Source: an uncultured bacterium
GTDB lineage: Bacteria; Auribacterota; Erginobacteria; Erginobacterales; Erginobacteraceae
Assembly (NCBI GenBank): GCA_937885075.1
Contig: CAKZYZ010000045.1
Span: 1-36,962, forward strand
Direction of reading: 5' to 3'
DNA length: 36,962 bases
Numbering within the stretch: the stretch's first letter is position 1; every line of letters begins with the position of its first letter. The notes under the pieces are model-generated. The model did not search any database, had not been told where the DNA came from, and worked only from the letters and a program-made list of their open reading frames with translations. Made by a program: the position numbers and the translations under genes. Shown piece after piece: positions 8,113-16,399 of this stretch.

Positions 8113-9696
8113 GTGAATAATCAGATTTCTAAATCAACTGATTCCCGTCCGGCTCCGGAGACGGGAGAGACACTCCTGGAGATGCGGGGGATCAGCAAGC
8201 TCTTTTCCGGGGGGGTTCTGGCCAATGATCAGGTAGATTTTGAGATCAAGGCCGGGGAAATCCACGCCCTGCTGGGAGAAAACGGGGCGGGGAAAACCAC
8301 CCTGATGAATATTCTCTACGGGCTCTACCAGCCGACGGCCGGGGAAATCTATATCCGGGGGGAGCAAGTTCACTTCAAATCTCCCCAGGATGCCTTTGGA
8401 GCGGGGATCGGCATGGTCCATCAGAACCGAAAACTCATCCCCGCCCATACCGTTATAGAAAATATAATGCTGGGGCACCCGGCCACCCGGATGATTATAA
8501 ACGAGAAAAAAGCGAAAGAAGAAGTAAGCCGGATCGAGGAAAGATTCGGCTTCGATATCGACCTGGATGCCCGGGTCTGGCAGCTGGACGCGGGTGAAGC
8601 CCAGATAGTAGAAATCATCAAGGCTCTCTATCTGGGGGCCCGAATCCTGATTCTGGATGAACCGACTTCAGTCCTGACCCCTCCGGAGACAGAAAAGCTG
8701 ATGTATTCTCTCAAGGATATGGTGGACAGCGGCCTGGCGGTTATCCCATTCATCACGCACAAGCTTCCCATTGTACTTGAGATAAGCGACCGGATAACCA
8801 TCCTTCGAAATGGCAGGGTGGTCGATCATATTAAAACCAAAGATGCCACCAAGACCAGTCTGGCCCAGGGTATGGTCGGAAAAGAGATCCTTTTCGACCT
8901 TAATCGACCCGAGGTAAGCCCGGGAGATGAGATTCTTAAAGTAGAGCACCTCTCCGCGCTCAACGACAAGGGATTTCCGGCGGTGACCGACCTCTCCCTC
9001 TCCGTCCGGGAAGGGGAAATTTTCGCGCTGGCGGGCGTGGCCGGAAACGGGCAGCATGAACTGACCGAACTTCTGATGGGGCTCCGCAAACCTACCGGAG
9101 GGAAGATTATTTATCAGGAAAAAGATATTACCCGGAGGACGATAAAGCAGAGATGGAAGGCTGGGATAGGTTTTGTCCCGGCCGATCGCGCGGGCATGGG
9201 ATCGGTGGCTGAATTCTCCTTATGCGATAATATGGCGATGAACTTTTATTTCCTCGATGAATTCTCATCTTTCGGAATACTGGACAATGAGAAGATCTGC
9301 CGATGGACGGGGCAAGCCATTGAAGAATTTAACGTCAAGGCACCGGGGGTCCATGCTCTGGCCCGGCAACTCTCCGGCGGAAATCTGCAGAAGATGATCC
9401 TGGCCCGGGTGCTCACGGCCAATCCCCGCCTTTTGATTGTCAATAGCCCAACTCAGGGCCTCGATGTGGGGGCCGCGGTCTTCGTCCAGAACCGATTGCT
9501 GGATATGAAGAAGCATGGAACCGGAATCATTCTTGTCTCGGAAGACCTTGATGAAGTCCTGGCCCTGGGAGACCGGATCGCTCCGATTTATGAGGGGAAA
9601 CTGATGGGAGTTTTCTCCCGGGAGAATATAGACAAAGCAAAAGTAGGGCTGCTGATGGCCGGGCTGGAAGAAGAAGAGGAAGAGGAAGAAGGGTAA
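8113..9696 (+). CDS. BMP-family ABC transporter double ATPase, set 3
   Basis: 527 residues, two fused ATP-binding domains. Domain 1: Walker A GENGAGKTT (residues 55-63), Q-loop MVHQNRKLI, Walker B ILILDEPTSVL and H-loop ITHKL; its signature reads LDAGEAQ instead of the usual LSxGE. Domain 2: degenerate Walker A GVAGNGQHE, signature LSGGNLQ, and LIVNSPTQGLDVGA in place of a full Walker B. The C-terminus is unusual, ending in eight Glu and a Gly. The GTG start follows a TATAAT by 5 bases. Its permeases start 327 bases further on. Confidence 0.93.
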   Translation: MNNQISKSTDSRPAPETGETLLEMRGISKLFSGGVLANDQVDFEIKAGEIHALLGENGAGKTTLMNILYGLYQPTAGEIYIRGEQVHFKSPQDAFGAGIGMVHQNRKLIPAHTVIENIMLGHPATRMIINEKKAKEEVSRIEERFGFDIDLDARVWQLDAGEAQIVEIIKALYLGARILILDEPTSVLTPPETEKLMYSLKDMVDSGLAVIPFITHKLPIVLEISDRITILRNGRVVDHIKTKDATKTSLAQGMVGKEILFDLNRPEVSPGDEILKVEHLSALNDKGFPAVTDLSLSVREGEIFALAGVAGNGQHELTELLMGLRKPTGGKIIYQEKDITRRTIKQRWKAGIGFVPADRAGMGSVAEFSLCDNMAMNFYFLDEFSSFGILDNEKICRWTGQAIEEFNVKAPGVHALARQLSGGNLQKMILARVLTANPRLLIVNSPTQGLDVGAAVFVQNRLLDMKKHGTGIILVSEDLDEVLALGDRIAPIYEGKLMGVFSRENIDKAKVGLLMAGLEEEEEEEEG

Positions 9697-9744
9697 CAGG
9701 TTCTCAATCATTTTGGTTGGGTAGGTACTGGTAATAATATCAAT

Positions 9745-9960
9745 AGTTAGAATGACTAAATCCGAATGAGGAATGACGAATGAATGCCCAAATCCCAATG
9801 TCCAAAGGGGACCGCATCTCGTGCGAGTGCTTGCGGGCGGCTGGTAGCGGCTGGCGAAGGAGTCTCGGCGAAGGCACTTAGACATTTTGGTTTTGTCATT
9901 ATTTCGTCATTCGTCATTCGGGTTTCGTCATTTAAATCATGATTTTGTCATTAACATTCC
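9745..9960. repeat. Inverted-repeat gap between ATPase and permease, set 3
   Basis: The 327-base gap 9697-10023 holds no gene. The left half has GAATGAC and GAATGAGGAATGACGAATGA; the right half returns as TCGTCATTCGTCATTCGGG and TTTCGTCATTT. The centre is GC-rich (GCGGGCGGCTGGTAGCGG). It has the same head-to-head architecture as other gaps in this region. Confidence 0.65.
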
Positions 9961-10023
9961 TGGATAACCGACAATATATATATTTAAGAATTACCCACAC
10001 AAAATAACTAAAAACCCAATACC

Positions 10024-11130
10024 ATGAAAATCGGTCCTTACAAAATTAAATTCGAAGATCGTCTGAAGTTCACCGCCTTAGACGCGACCCGGATAGCGCT
10101 TTTCTCGGTGATCCTGACCCTGATAGCATTTTCCGCCTTTTTCTGGAAAGAGGGGATCAATCCAATTAAGGGTTACAGTGAGATGTTCACCTATGCCTTT
10201 GCTACTGCCTCGGGAATTGAACTTACCATAAGAAGAATGGCTTTTATGCTTTTTGTTACCCTGGCGTTTATTATCCCCATGCGGGGAGGGATCTGGAACG
10301 TCGGGGCTCCCGGTCAGCTCTATATCGGCATGTTAGCCGCCGTGGGTATCGGCATCTGGGGGAAAGGACTCCCTCCGGGCATTCTTATTCCCTTGATGTT
10401 CCTGGCGGCAATTATCGGCGGGGGCATACTGGGGGCGTTTGTCGGTTATCTGAAAGAAAAGATGAATGTCAACGAAATTGTGGTCGCGCTCATGCTGAAC
10501 TTAATCATGTATTACCTGGTTAAGTATCTGATTGAGGGCCCCTGGATGGATCGGAGCGGAAGACCGGAGAGTACCCAGCTTCCTCACGCGGCGCGTCTCC
10601 CGATGATCTCCGACAGCTTGATCCCCTACACCATATTTCTGGCGATCGCCCTGGGTATTATCTTGTACTTTTTCTTATCCAAAACCAGCTTTGGATATCA
10701 AATACGGCTTATGGGAACCAATCCCAACGCGGCTCGGTATTCCGGAGTCAGCCGGGTCAAGATCGGGGTGGTTACCATGATGATGGGAGGTGCCCTGGCC
10801 GCGATTGCCGGAGTTCATCAGGTCGCCGGGATTGCCGGAGTTTACCGAATCCACCGCTATTTCGCCAAATTCCCCGGCACCTGGGCCTATTATGGAATAG
10901 TCTTCGGACTGATCGCGGTCTTGAACCCCATGGCTGCTATAGTGGTCTGTTTCTTATTCACCGGGATGCAGGTCGGTACCATGGCTCTTCAGGGTCGCCT
11001 GGGAATGGGCTATGGAGCGGACCTGGCTCTAATAGGAATCTTGATGATCTTTCTGGTCGCGGGCCAGTTTTTTTACCGCAGGAAGATTGTTTTTTCTAAA
11101 GAAATAACGACAGCAGACGGAGAAATATAA
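10024..11130 (+). CDS. BMP-family ABC transporter permease 1, set 3 (YufP/NupP-like)
   Basis: 368 residues, integral membrane. Hallmarks are IPMRGGIWNVGAPGQLYIGML (the usual GAEGQ is GAPGQ here), MNVNEIVVALMLN and RLMGTNPNAARYSGVSRVK. Length is typical. The start codon lacks an obvious ribosome binding site (AATACC precedes ATG). Its stop overlaps the next start by one base (TAATG), so the two permeases are translationally coupled, unlike set 2 where 336 bases of repeats separate them. Confidence 0.92.
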   Translation: MKIGPYKIKFEDRLKFTALDATRIALFSVILTLIAFSAFFWKEGINPIKGYSEMFTYAFATASGIELTIRRMAFMLFVTLAFIIPMRGGIWNVGAPGQLYIGMLAAVGIGIWGKGLPPGILIPLMFLAAIIGGGILGAFVGYLKEKMNVNEIVVALMLNLIMYYLVKYLIEGPWMDRSGRPESTQLPHAARLPMISDSLIPYTIFLAIALGIILYFFLSKTSFGYQIRLMGTNPNAARYSGVSRVKIGVVTMMMGGALAAIAGVHQVAGIAGVYRIHRYFAKFPGTWAYYGIVFGLIAVLNPMAAIVVCFLFTGMQVGTMALQGRLGMGYGADLALIGILMIFLVAGQFFYRRKIVFSKEITTADGEI

Positions 11131-12023
11131 TGGACTGGATATTTGTGGTAGCAGCTATTCAAGCGTCTATGATCTTCCTCTTCGCCGCCATCGGCGAACT
11201 GATCGACCAGCGCTCCGGTATCCTCAATGTCGGACTGGAAGGTCTGATGCTGGTGGGCGCGCTGGGTTCATTTGTGGTGGCCGACGCAACCGGGAACCCC
11301 TGGCTGGGATTTATAGCCGGGATAGCCGCGGGAGGAATTTTCGGACTCCTGCACGGGTTTCTCTCCATTACACTCAAGGCCGATCAGGTGGTGAGCGGCA
11401 TGGGGATCTGGATCTTCGCTTTAGGGCTTACTACCTACATCGGCAACCCCCTCTCCGGTCCCCTGAATGACGCGGGAAAGATGAATGGGATAGCCGGGGG
11501 ACTTACCCCCATGTTTTTCATCGGACTATTAATAGTCTTCGCGGTCTGGTTCATTCTCTTCAAGACCAGACTTGGGCTGGAGATCAGGTCCATTGGAGAA
11601 GACCCCTATGTCGCGGAAGCCTCCGGATTGAATGTCGAGAAGATCCGTTATCTCTGTGTAATAGCCGGGGGGGCGCTGGGAGGATTATCGGGAGCGTATC
11701 TGATCCTGGTCTACAATCCCATCTGGTCACCGAATCCCACCATGGGACGCGGCTGGATTGCCCTGGCCATAGTCTTCTTCTCCATGGGGAAACCGAAAAT
11801 CTTGATTCTGGGAGCCTTTCTCCTGGGATTCCTCTGGCATTTCGCGCTCTCTTCCACCGAGATAATCCCCTGGCTGCCCGCCCTCTCCTACCACTTTTAT
11901 CGGATGATTCCGTTTGCCGCGACCATCATAATACTGATGATTATATCTTCCAAAAGAATCAGCCGGAAATTGGGAGCAGCCCGACCGGCCGCGCTGGGTA
12001 AACCATATATTCATAACGAATAA
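11130..12023 (+). CDS. BMP-family ABC transporter permease 2, set 3 (YufQ/NupQ-like)
   Basis: 297 residues, integral membrane. N-terminal hallmark GELIDQRSGILNVGLEGLM, then RSIGEDPYVAEASGLNVEKIRY and MGRGWIALAIVFFSMGKPK. Overlaps permease 1 by one base. It is the shortest of the three YufQ-like proteins in the window. A 227-base leader with two tiny ORFs separates it from the binding protein of the same set. Confidence 0.92.
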   Translation: MDWIFVVAAIQASMIFLFAAIGELIDQRSGILNVGLEGLMLVGALGSFVVADATGNPWLGFIAGIAAGGIFGLLHGFLSITLKADQVVSGMGIWIFALGLTTYIGNPLSGPLNDAGKMNGIAGGLTPMFFIGLLIVFAVWFILFKTRLGLEIRSIGEDPYVAEASGLNVEKIRYLCVIAGGALGGLSGAYLILVYNPIWSPNPTMGRGWIALAIVFFSMGKPKILILGAFLLGFLWHFALSSTEIIPWLPALSYHFYRMIPFAATIIILMIISSKRISRKLGAARPAALGKPYIHNE

Positions 12024-12060
12024 GATTAAACAAACATTATTTAATCCGAAAAGGAGGGCT

Positions 12061-12090
12061 ATGAATGGTAAGACATTTATATCTATCTAA
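12061..12090 (+). CDS. Tiny leader ORF, 9 residues (MNGKTFISI)
   Basis: ATG preceded by AAAAGGAGGGCT, which contains a near-perfect AGGAGG but sits close to the start. Ends in TAA at 12088. It lies in the leader between permease 2 and the binding protein of set 3. Too short to judge by composition; the ribosome binding site is the only evidence that it is translated. Confidence 0.35.
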   Translation: MNGKTFISI

Positions 12091-12122
12091 TTAAGTAATA
12101 ATCTTATAGAGGAGGGTAATAT

Positions 12123-12146
12123 ATGGCGAGACCCTGTTGCAGATAG
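12123..12146 (+). CDS. Tiny leader ORF, 7 residues (MARPCCR)
   Basis: ATG is preceded by AGAGGAGGG with an ideal spacing of about 7 bases from GGAGG. The peptide MARPCCR ends in two cysteines and an arginine before TAG, the form of a ribosome-stalling leader peptide that senses an aminoacyl-tRNA. About 45 bases downstream is an 8-bp stem-loop (12192-12211), and the binding-protein gene starts about 105 bases after the ORF ends. Since the island carries sulfur-removing enzymes, a cysteine-sensing attenuator is an attractive but unproven reading. Confidence 0.4.
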   Translation: MARPCCR

Positions 12147-12191
12147 ATCCAGTATATGGGAAATGATATTAATTTTACCAGTACCGTTAGT

Positions 12192-12211
12192 TTCAGTGGA
12201 TTTCCACTGAA
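12192..12211 (+). promoter_or_regulatory. Stem-loop in the leader of the set 3 binding protein
   Basis: TTCAGTGG-ATTT-CCACTGAA, a perfect 8-bp stem with a 4-base loop, followed by AGCGGCGCCGGCGCTAA and then AAAGGAG before the ATG. No T-run follows, so it is not a classical terminator; it could be a pause or anti-pause element acting with the upstream tiny ORFs. Confidence 0.45.
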
Positions 12212-12250
12212 TCAGCGGCGCCGGCGCTAATTTATAAAGGAGTTTAGAGC

Positions 12251-13453
12251 ATGAATAAAAAAGGAATCTCAACCTGGTGGATTATATCCATGTTTGCCGC
12301 CGTGGCCATTATAGGTATGGTCGGCAGCGTCCAGGCAACCGATCTGGCGCATAGTCCCCGGCACATTGTCCTGGCCGTAGAACATTTCTCCCCCGTATCG
12401 GGAGCTTCCTGGTGCGGATCGTTCCACGCGGCCTGCCAGTGGCTGGACAAGAAATATCCCTGGCTGGACTATCTTTACCAGGAAAATGTAGGGCCGGACA
12501 GCACCATCGCGGTAGCCAAGGACTTCATTGAGAATAAACATGCCAATATCGTTATCTCCAATGCCGAGTTTATGGCCCTCCCCATTGAAGCAATCTACAA
12601 AAAGTATCCCAATGTTTACTTCATGGGCAACATCGCCAGTGATACCGAGACCAGAGGACAGAACTGGATCCGTTACTTTGGACGGCAGTATCAGTCTCAG
12701 TTCCTGGCCGGTATCGTGGCCGGAGCGATCACCGAAACTAACGCCATCGGACTGGTTGTCTCCTTCCCCGCGGTACAGAATGTGAGAAAGGTCAACGCCT
12801 TTACTTTAGGGGTACAGGCCGTCAATCCCAAAGCCAAGATTTATCTGGGCAGTTACGTAGGCGCCTGGTACGATCCGCCGACCGAGAAAGAGGTCAGTGA
12901 AAAGCTGATTAGTAACTTCAAGGTAGATGTTCTCTCCAATCCCGGTTCTGACTCCTCCGCTCCGGTAACCGTGGCCAAAGAAAAGGGTATCTGGTTCATC
13001 GGCAAGGATGCTGACCTCACCAAGCTGGGCTGGGCGGATGAGGATACCGTCGCTACCTCCTATATCTGGAACTGGCAGGTAATCATAGACCGGGTCCTGA
13101 GCGATTATATGAAGGGAGAAACCCACCCGAGAAATCTATATTTCATCGGAATGGAAGAACCCCTCTACACCCCGGATGGATCGATCCCGGTGGTCGATAT
13201 AGCCAACAACGGAAGATACGGCGTCGACTCAATCAGTCCCAAAGCCAGAAAAAAGATGTCGAAGGACGAGATCGAGCTGATCAGAAGCCGGAGAGAAGAG
13301 ATGCTGAACGGTCAGTGGGATCCGTTTGAGTATTACGAACTGAAAGACGGCAAAACCGGCAAAGTAATGAGTCCCGCCGGCGAGATGCCCTCAGACGTGG
13401 AACTGCTCTCCAAGATGGACTACTACATTCCGGGGGTAGTGCCTCCTAAATAG
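12251..13453 (+). CDS. BMP-family substrate-binding protein, set 3
   Basis: 400 residues, longer than the 341-residue paralogue at 2661. Signal peptide about residues 1-30 (MNKKG, a hydrophobic core, then GSVQA-TD); no lipobox. The fold signature follows the BMP/PnrA family: VGPDSTIAVAKDFIENKHANIVISNAEF, YFGRQYQSQFLAGIVAGA and FKVDVLSNPGSDSSAPVTVAKEKGIWFIGKD. The extra C-terminal stretch (from about ISPKARKKMSKDE) is charged. Ribosome binding site AAAGGAG, about 8 bases before the ATG. It is placed last in its operon, whereas set 2 has it first. Low similarity to the paralogue suggests a different ligand. Confidence 0.9.
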   Translation: MNKKGISTWWIISMFAAVAIIGMVGSVQATDLAHSPRHIVLAVEHFSPVSGASWCGSFHAACQWLDKKYPWLDYLYQENVGPDSTIAVAKDFIENKHANIVISNAEFMALPIEAIYKKYPNVYFMGNIASDTETRGQNWIRYFGRQYQSQFLAGIVAGAITETNAIGLVVSFPAVQNVRKVNAFTLGVQAVNPKAKIYLGSYVGAWYDPPTEKEVSEKLISNFKVDVLSNPGSDSSAPVTVAKEKGIWFIGKDADLTKLGWADEDTVATSYIWNWQVIIDRVLSDYMKGETHPRNLYFIGMEEPLYTPDGSIPVVDIANNGRYGVDSISPKARKKMSKDEIELIRSRREEMLNGQWDPFEYYELKDGKTGKVMSPAGEMPSDVELLSKMDYYIPGVVPPK

Positions 13454-13472
13454 TGGTTCTTTAAACAACCGC

Positions 13473-13621
13473 GGCAAGTTTTCATCGGGACCGGAACGCG
13501 GGAGCGAACCGGACCTGATGAAAACTTATCCGCGATCAGCAACACCGGGAGTGGCAGCTCCCCACGGCAGGGTCCGTTGGAGAGATCTCCGCGACCTGCC
13601 CCGGGGAGTTCCACTCTTTTT
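13473..13621 (+). terminator. Two large hairpins after the set 3 binding protein
   Basis: First hairpin about 13473-13533: CGCGGCAAGTTTTCATC pairs with GATGAAAACTTATCCGCG, enclosing GGGACCGGAACGC. Second hairpin 13549-13616: GAGTGG and GCTCCCC on the left, GGGGAGTTCCACTC on the right, followed by TTTTT at 13617-13621, which makes it a plausible rho-independent terminator for set 3. The motif GGGACCGGAACGC recurs at about 14605. Confidence 0.6.
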
Positions 13622-13722
13622 CGCTTAAAATTCATCCCCGAGCAACTTGCTGCTTCGGAATTTCCCCGAAATACTTCGGGATCCCGGATTGTTTAATTGA
13701 TATTACCGGGACAATGAATCTG

Positions 13723-13822
13723 CCACAAAGGCACAAAGACACTAAGAAAAACTTAAGAAAGAATAAATAAAGGTTGTTATTGCATCTTTAAATCTTTTCT
13801 TTGTGTCTTAGTGTCTTCGTGG
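13723..13822. repeat. Inverted repeat before second desulfidase
   Basis: GCCACAAAGGCACAAAGACACTAAG at the left is mirrored by CTTTGTGTCTTAGTGTCTTCGTGGC at the right, with an AT-rich centre. It is the same architecture as 3721-3803 but a different unit. The gene that follows has its own strong ribosome binding site, AAGGAG. Confidence 0.8.
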
Positions 13823-13872
13823 CAAAAAAAGTTGCGGAGCTATGTTCTTGATATATTAAGGAGAACAAATCC

Positions 13873-14448
13873 ATGTTAGAGCGAGACAAAAGAGCAAAAA
13901 AAGTGGCAATAGTGGCGCATTGCCTCCTTAACCAGAACGCGAAAGTAAACGGTTTCGCCTTCTTCCCGGCCATGGTAGGAGAAATTATCGATCTCTTGCG
14001 GGCTCACGACTACGGAATTCTACAGCTCCCCTGCCCGGAGACTATCTACGCCGGAACCCACCGATGGTGGTTCGTCAGAGAACAGTATTTCACCCCGGGG
14101 TTTACTCATCTGGCGAAAAATCTGCTTGGTCCTATTATCGATCAGATAAAGATATACCAGGAGGATGGATTCAAGGTTATCCTGATCGGCCTGGATGGAA
14201 GCCCCTCCTGCGGACTTAGATGGTCGGGAAGTAATCCGGAATGGGGAGGGAGACCGGAGATTCCGGCGGGTGATTATCCGGTGATAGAGGCTAAAGGCGC
14301 GTTTATGTCGACCCTGGTTGATATGATCAAGGAGAATAATCTCTCGATGCCCCCCATGATCGGAGCCGGTTTTGACATGCCTGATTTTTCAGTGGAAGAT
14401 GTAGTAAAGGAACTGGATGAATTTTTAACTGAATGTGATAAGCTATAA
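13873..14448 (+). CDS. TudS-like putative [4Fe-4S] desulfidase, second copy
   Basis: 191 residues, paralogous to the gene at 1685. Cysteine motifs: AHCLLNQNAK (Cys17), QLPCPE (Cys54) and DGSPSCG (Cys113), the three predicted [4Fe-4S] ligands. The two copies share these motifs and spacing but differ widely elsewhere (for example FDKSVEQY against WFVREQY), so they are old duplicates or separate acquisitions rather than recent copies. Ribosome binding site AAGGAG, about 10 bases upstream. It follows transporter set 3 as the first copy follows set 1. Likely cytoplasmic removal of sulfur from a thio-heterocycle; the substrate is not deducible. Confidence 0.83.
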   Translation: MLERDKRAKKVAIVAHCLLNQNAKVNGFAFFPAMVGEIIDLLRAHDYGILQLPCPETIYAGTHRWWFVREQYFTPGFTHLAKNLLGPIIDQIKIYQEDGFKVILIGLDGSPSCGLRWSGSNPEWGGRPEIPAGDYPVIEAKGAFMSTLVDMIKENNLSMPPMIGAGFDMPDFSVEDVVKELDEFLTECDKL

Positions 14449-14957
14449 ATAATGTAGTATCGTTCTTTCGCTACCGCTTCAGAACTTGTAGGATCAGAAT
14501 GCCTCCGGCATTCTTTGGAGTAATTGTGGGATCGCTTCGCCTGTAGAGAAACAAGTCCCGCGTAAAGTTTTCGCCTTCACTTTCCCCTCTCCGGTTACCC
14601 CGGCCGGGACCGGAACGCAGACTTCAAAATCAACCGGCTCTGAATCTGGCGATGAATAGCAGACTGCCACCGGCGGACCGGTCGGGGTAATCCCTTTCGG
14701 GCCAGGACAACGGAAGTTTTCTCCGAATAACACTTCTCCCTTTGAACTTCAGCATCCTACTTTTGCCTGAAAATATAATAAAAATAGAGAAAATATCCTT
14801 AAAAAAATCATTATTCCGGTTGACTATCATAACAGATGATTATAGATTGAGATACCAAGAATCACTGTAACCCTGTTCAAAACAAAATTGGCGCCGGAGG
14901 CGCTGATTTAACATTTAAATCCGCGCTCGAGGCGCGAACTCAACGGGAGGAGTTATC
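14449..14957. other. 509-base gap, structured but without a gene
   Basis: About 14540-14740 is GC-rich and contains CCGGCCGGGACCGGAACGC, sharing GGGACCGGAACGC with the hairpin at 13487. Short open frames on the minus strand here have no recognisable features. Near the gene start are the hairpins GCGCC-GGA-GGCGC (14892-14904) and CGCGC-TCGAG-GCGCG (about 14922-14936), then GGGAGGAG before the next ATG. It could include a small RNA or a decayed element. Confidence 0.5.
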
Positions 14958-16205
14958 ATGATAAATATTGATCAAGCAAATGAACAGGCGCTGAAAAAAC
15001 TGCTGGAAGCGCGCCCGTTCTGGGTTGATATACAGCCGGCGATCGAATGTGTCCCGGGGATGAAGGATAACCTGATCCTTCACGCCGGACCCCCGGTCAC
15101 CTGGGATAGGATGTGCGGTCCCCAGCGCGGCGCCACAATCGGAGCCCTGATCTATGAGGGAAAGGCCAAATCCGTGGAAGAGGCGCAGGAACTGGCCGCT
15201 TCCGGTGATATCGAATATGATCCCTGCCATCACCACGATACCGTAGGCCCGATGGCCGGTATTGTCTGCCCCTCGATGCCGATGATCGTAACCGAGGACG
15301 AGGTTACCGGCAAACGGGCTTACCAGAGCCTCAATGAGGGTATCGGGAAAGTGCTCCGGATGGGAGCTTACGATGATGAGGTGATTGAACGTTTGAAGTG
15401 GATGGAAGATGTGCTGGGACCGGTCTATCAGAAAGCGATCCGGAAAGCCGGTAAGATCGACCTCAAGAATATCATGGCTCAGGCTATCCAGATGGGTGAT
15501 GAACTCCATAACCGGAGCCGGGCGGCCTCTTACATTCTCTTCACCAAGACCGCCCCCTATATCATGGAGACCCTGGATCAGAATAAACTCCCGGAGACCA
15601 TTGAGGCCCTGAAGTTTATGGAGGCCAATATCCACACCTTCTTAGGCTTCGCTATGACAAGCGCCAAGGTCAGCCTTATGGCGGCGGAGAATGTTGAAGG
15701 AAGCACCATGGTCACAGTGATGGCCCGGAACGGTACCGACTGGGGTATTCAGGTCAGCGGTCTTGGCAAAGAGTGGTTCACCTGCGAATCACCGGTTCCG
15801 GATGTACTCCTCTTCCCCGGATTCACCAAGGATGACGTCGGCAGGGATATCGGAGACAGCGCCATCATGGAGACCTACGGTATCGGCGGATCGGCGCTGG
15901 CCGCGTCCCCCGCCATCGTCCTCTTCGTCGGCGGCACTTACGATCTGGCCCTCTCCAAGACCATGGATATGTACGAGATCACCATCGGAGAGAATAATAT
16001 CTACCAGATCCCATCGATGGACTTCCGGGGAACCCCGACCGGGATCGACATCAAGAAGGTAGTGGAGAAGAACCTTCCGCCCTTCATTGATACCGGCGTA
16101 GCCCACAAGGATCCGGGAGTAGGACAGGTCGGAGCGGGCTTATGCGACGCCCCGATGAAGGTATTCACCGACGCGATCAAGGCGTTTGCCAAGAAATACG
16201 CCTGA
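14958..16205 (+). CDS. DUF1116 family protein (AllG/YlbE-like)
   Basis: 415 residues. It matches DUF1116 proteins such as E. coli YlbE/AllG, a subunit of the anaerobic oxamate carbamoyltransferase (AllFGH) of allantoin breakdown. Typical blocks are DPCHHHDTVGPMAGIVCPSMP, YQSLNEGIGKVLRMGAYDDEVIERL, MGDELHNRSRAAS, TMVTVMARNGTDWGIQVSGLG, ETYGIGGSALAASPAIV and DTGVAHKDPGVGQVGAGLC. Length fits the family. Strong ribosome binding site GGGAGGAG. The usual partners AllF (FdrA) and AllH (DUF2877) and a carbamate kinase are not in this window; here it stands next to a cyclase-type hydrolase. The family call is firm, but the reaction in this context is open. Confidence 0.88.
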   Translation: MINIDQANEQALKKLLEARPFWVDIQPAIECVPGMKDNLILHAGPPVTWDRMCGPQRGATIGALIYEGKAKSVEEAQELAASGDIEYDPCHHHDTVGPMAGIVCPSMPMIVTEDEVTGKRAYQSLNEGIGKVLRMGAYDDEVIERLKWMEDVLGPVYQKAIRKAGKIDLKNIMAQAIQMGDELHNRSRAASYILFTKTAPYIMETLDQNKLPETIEALKFMEANIHTFLGFAMTSAKVSLMAAENVEGSTMVTVMARNGTDWGIQVSGLGKEWFTCESPVPDVLLFPGFTKDDVGRDIGDSAIMETYGIGGSALAASPAIVLFVGGTYDLALSKTMDMYEITIGENNIYQIPSMDFRGTPTGIDIKKVVEKNLPPFIDTGVAHKDPGVGQVGAGLCDAPMKVFTDAIKAFAKKYA

Positions 16206-16235
16206 TTAACCAGTAAACCACGAAGAGCACGAAGT

Positions 16236-16321
16236 AAATAATGTGTTGGAGTAATGGAGTGGTGGAGTATCGGGAGCCGGGCATCAATGTTCCCCATTAC
16301 TCCAACACTCCATCACTCCAG
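16236..16321. repeat. Inverted repeat between DUF1116 gene and cyclase gene
   Basis: Left part TGTTGGAGTAATGGAGTGG then TGGAGTA; right part ATTACTCCAACACTCCATC then ACTCCA. Both halves are built of TGGAGTRNTGGAG-like units pointing toward each other. No gene lies in this 194-base gap. Confidence 0.75.
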
Positions 16322-16399
16322 TTTACCCTACGTATGTTTTAGCCACATTTTAATTCTTCGTACTGCAATAGATTGTTTAACAAAAAAAGGAGGAAAGTA

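Noticed and set aside
14494-14830. Minus-strand small open frames in the 509-base gap
   Set aside because: No ribosome binding sites, no recognisable motifs, and overlap with GC-rich inverted sequence; more likely structured non-coding DNA.
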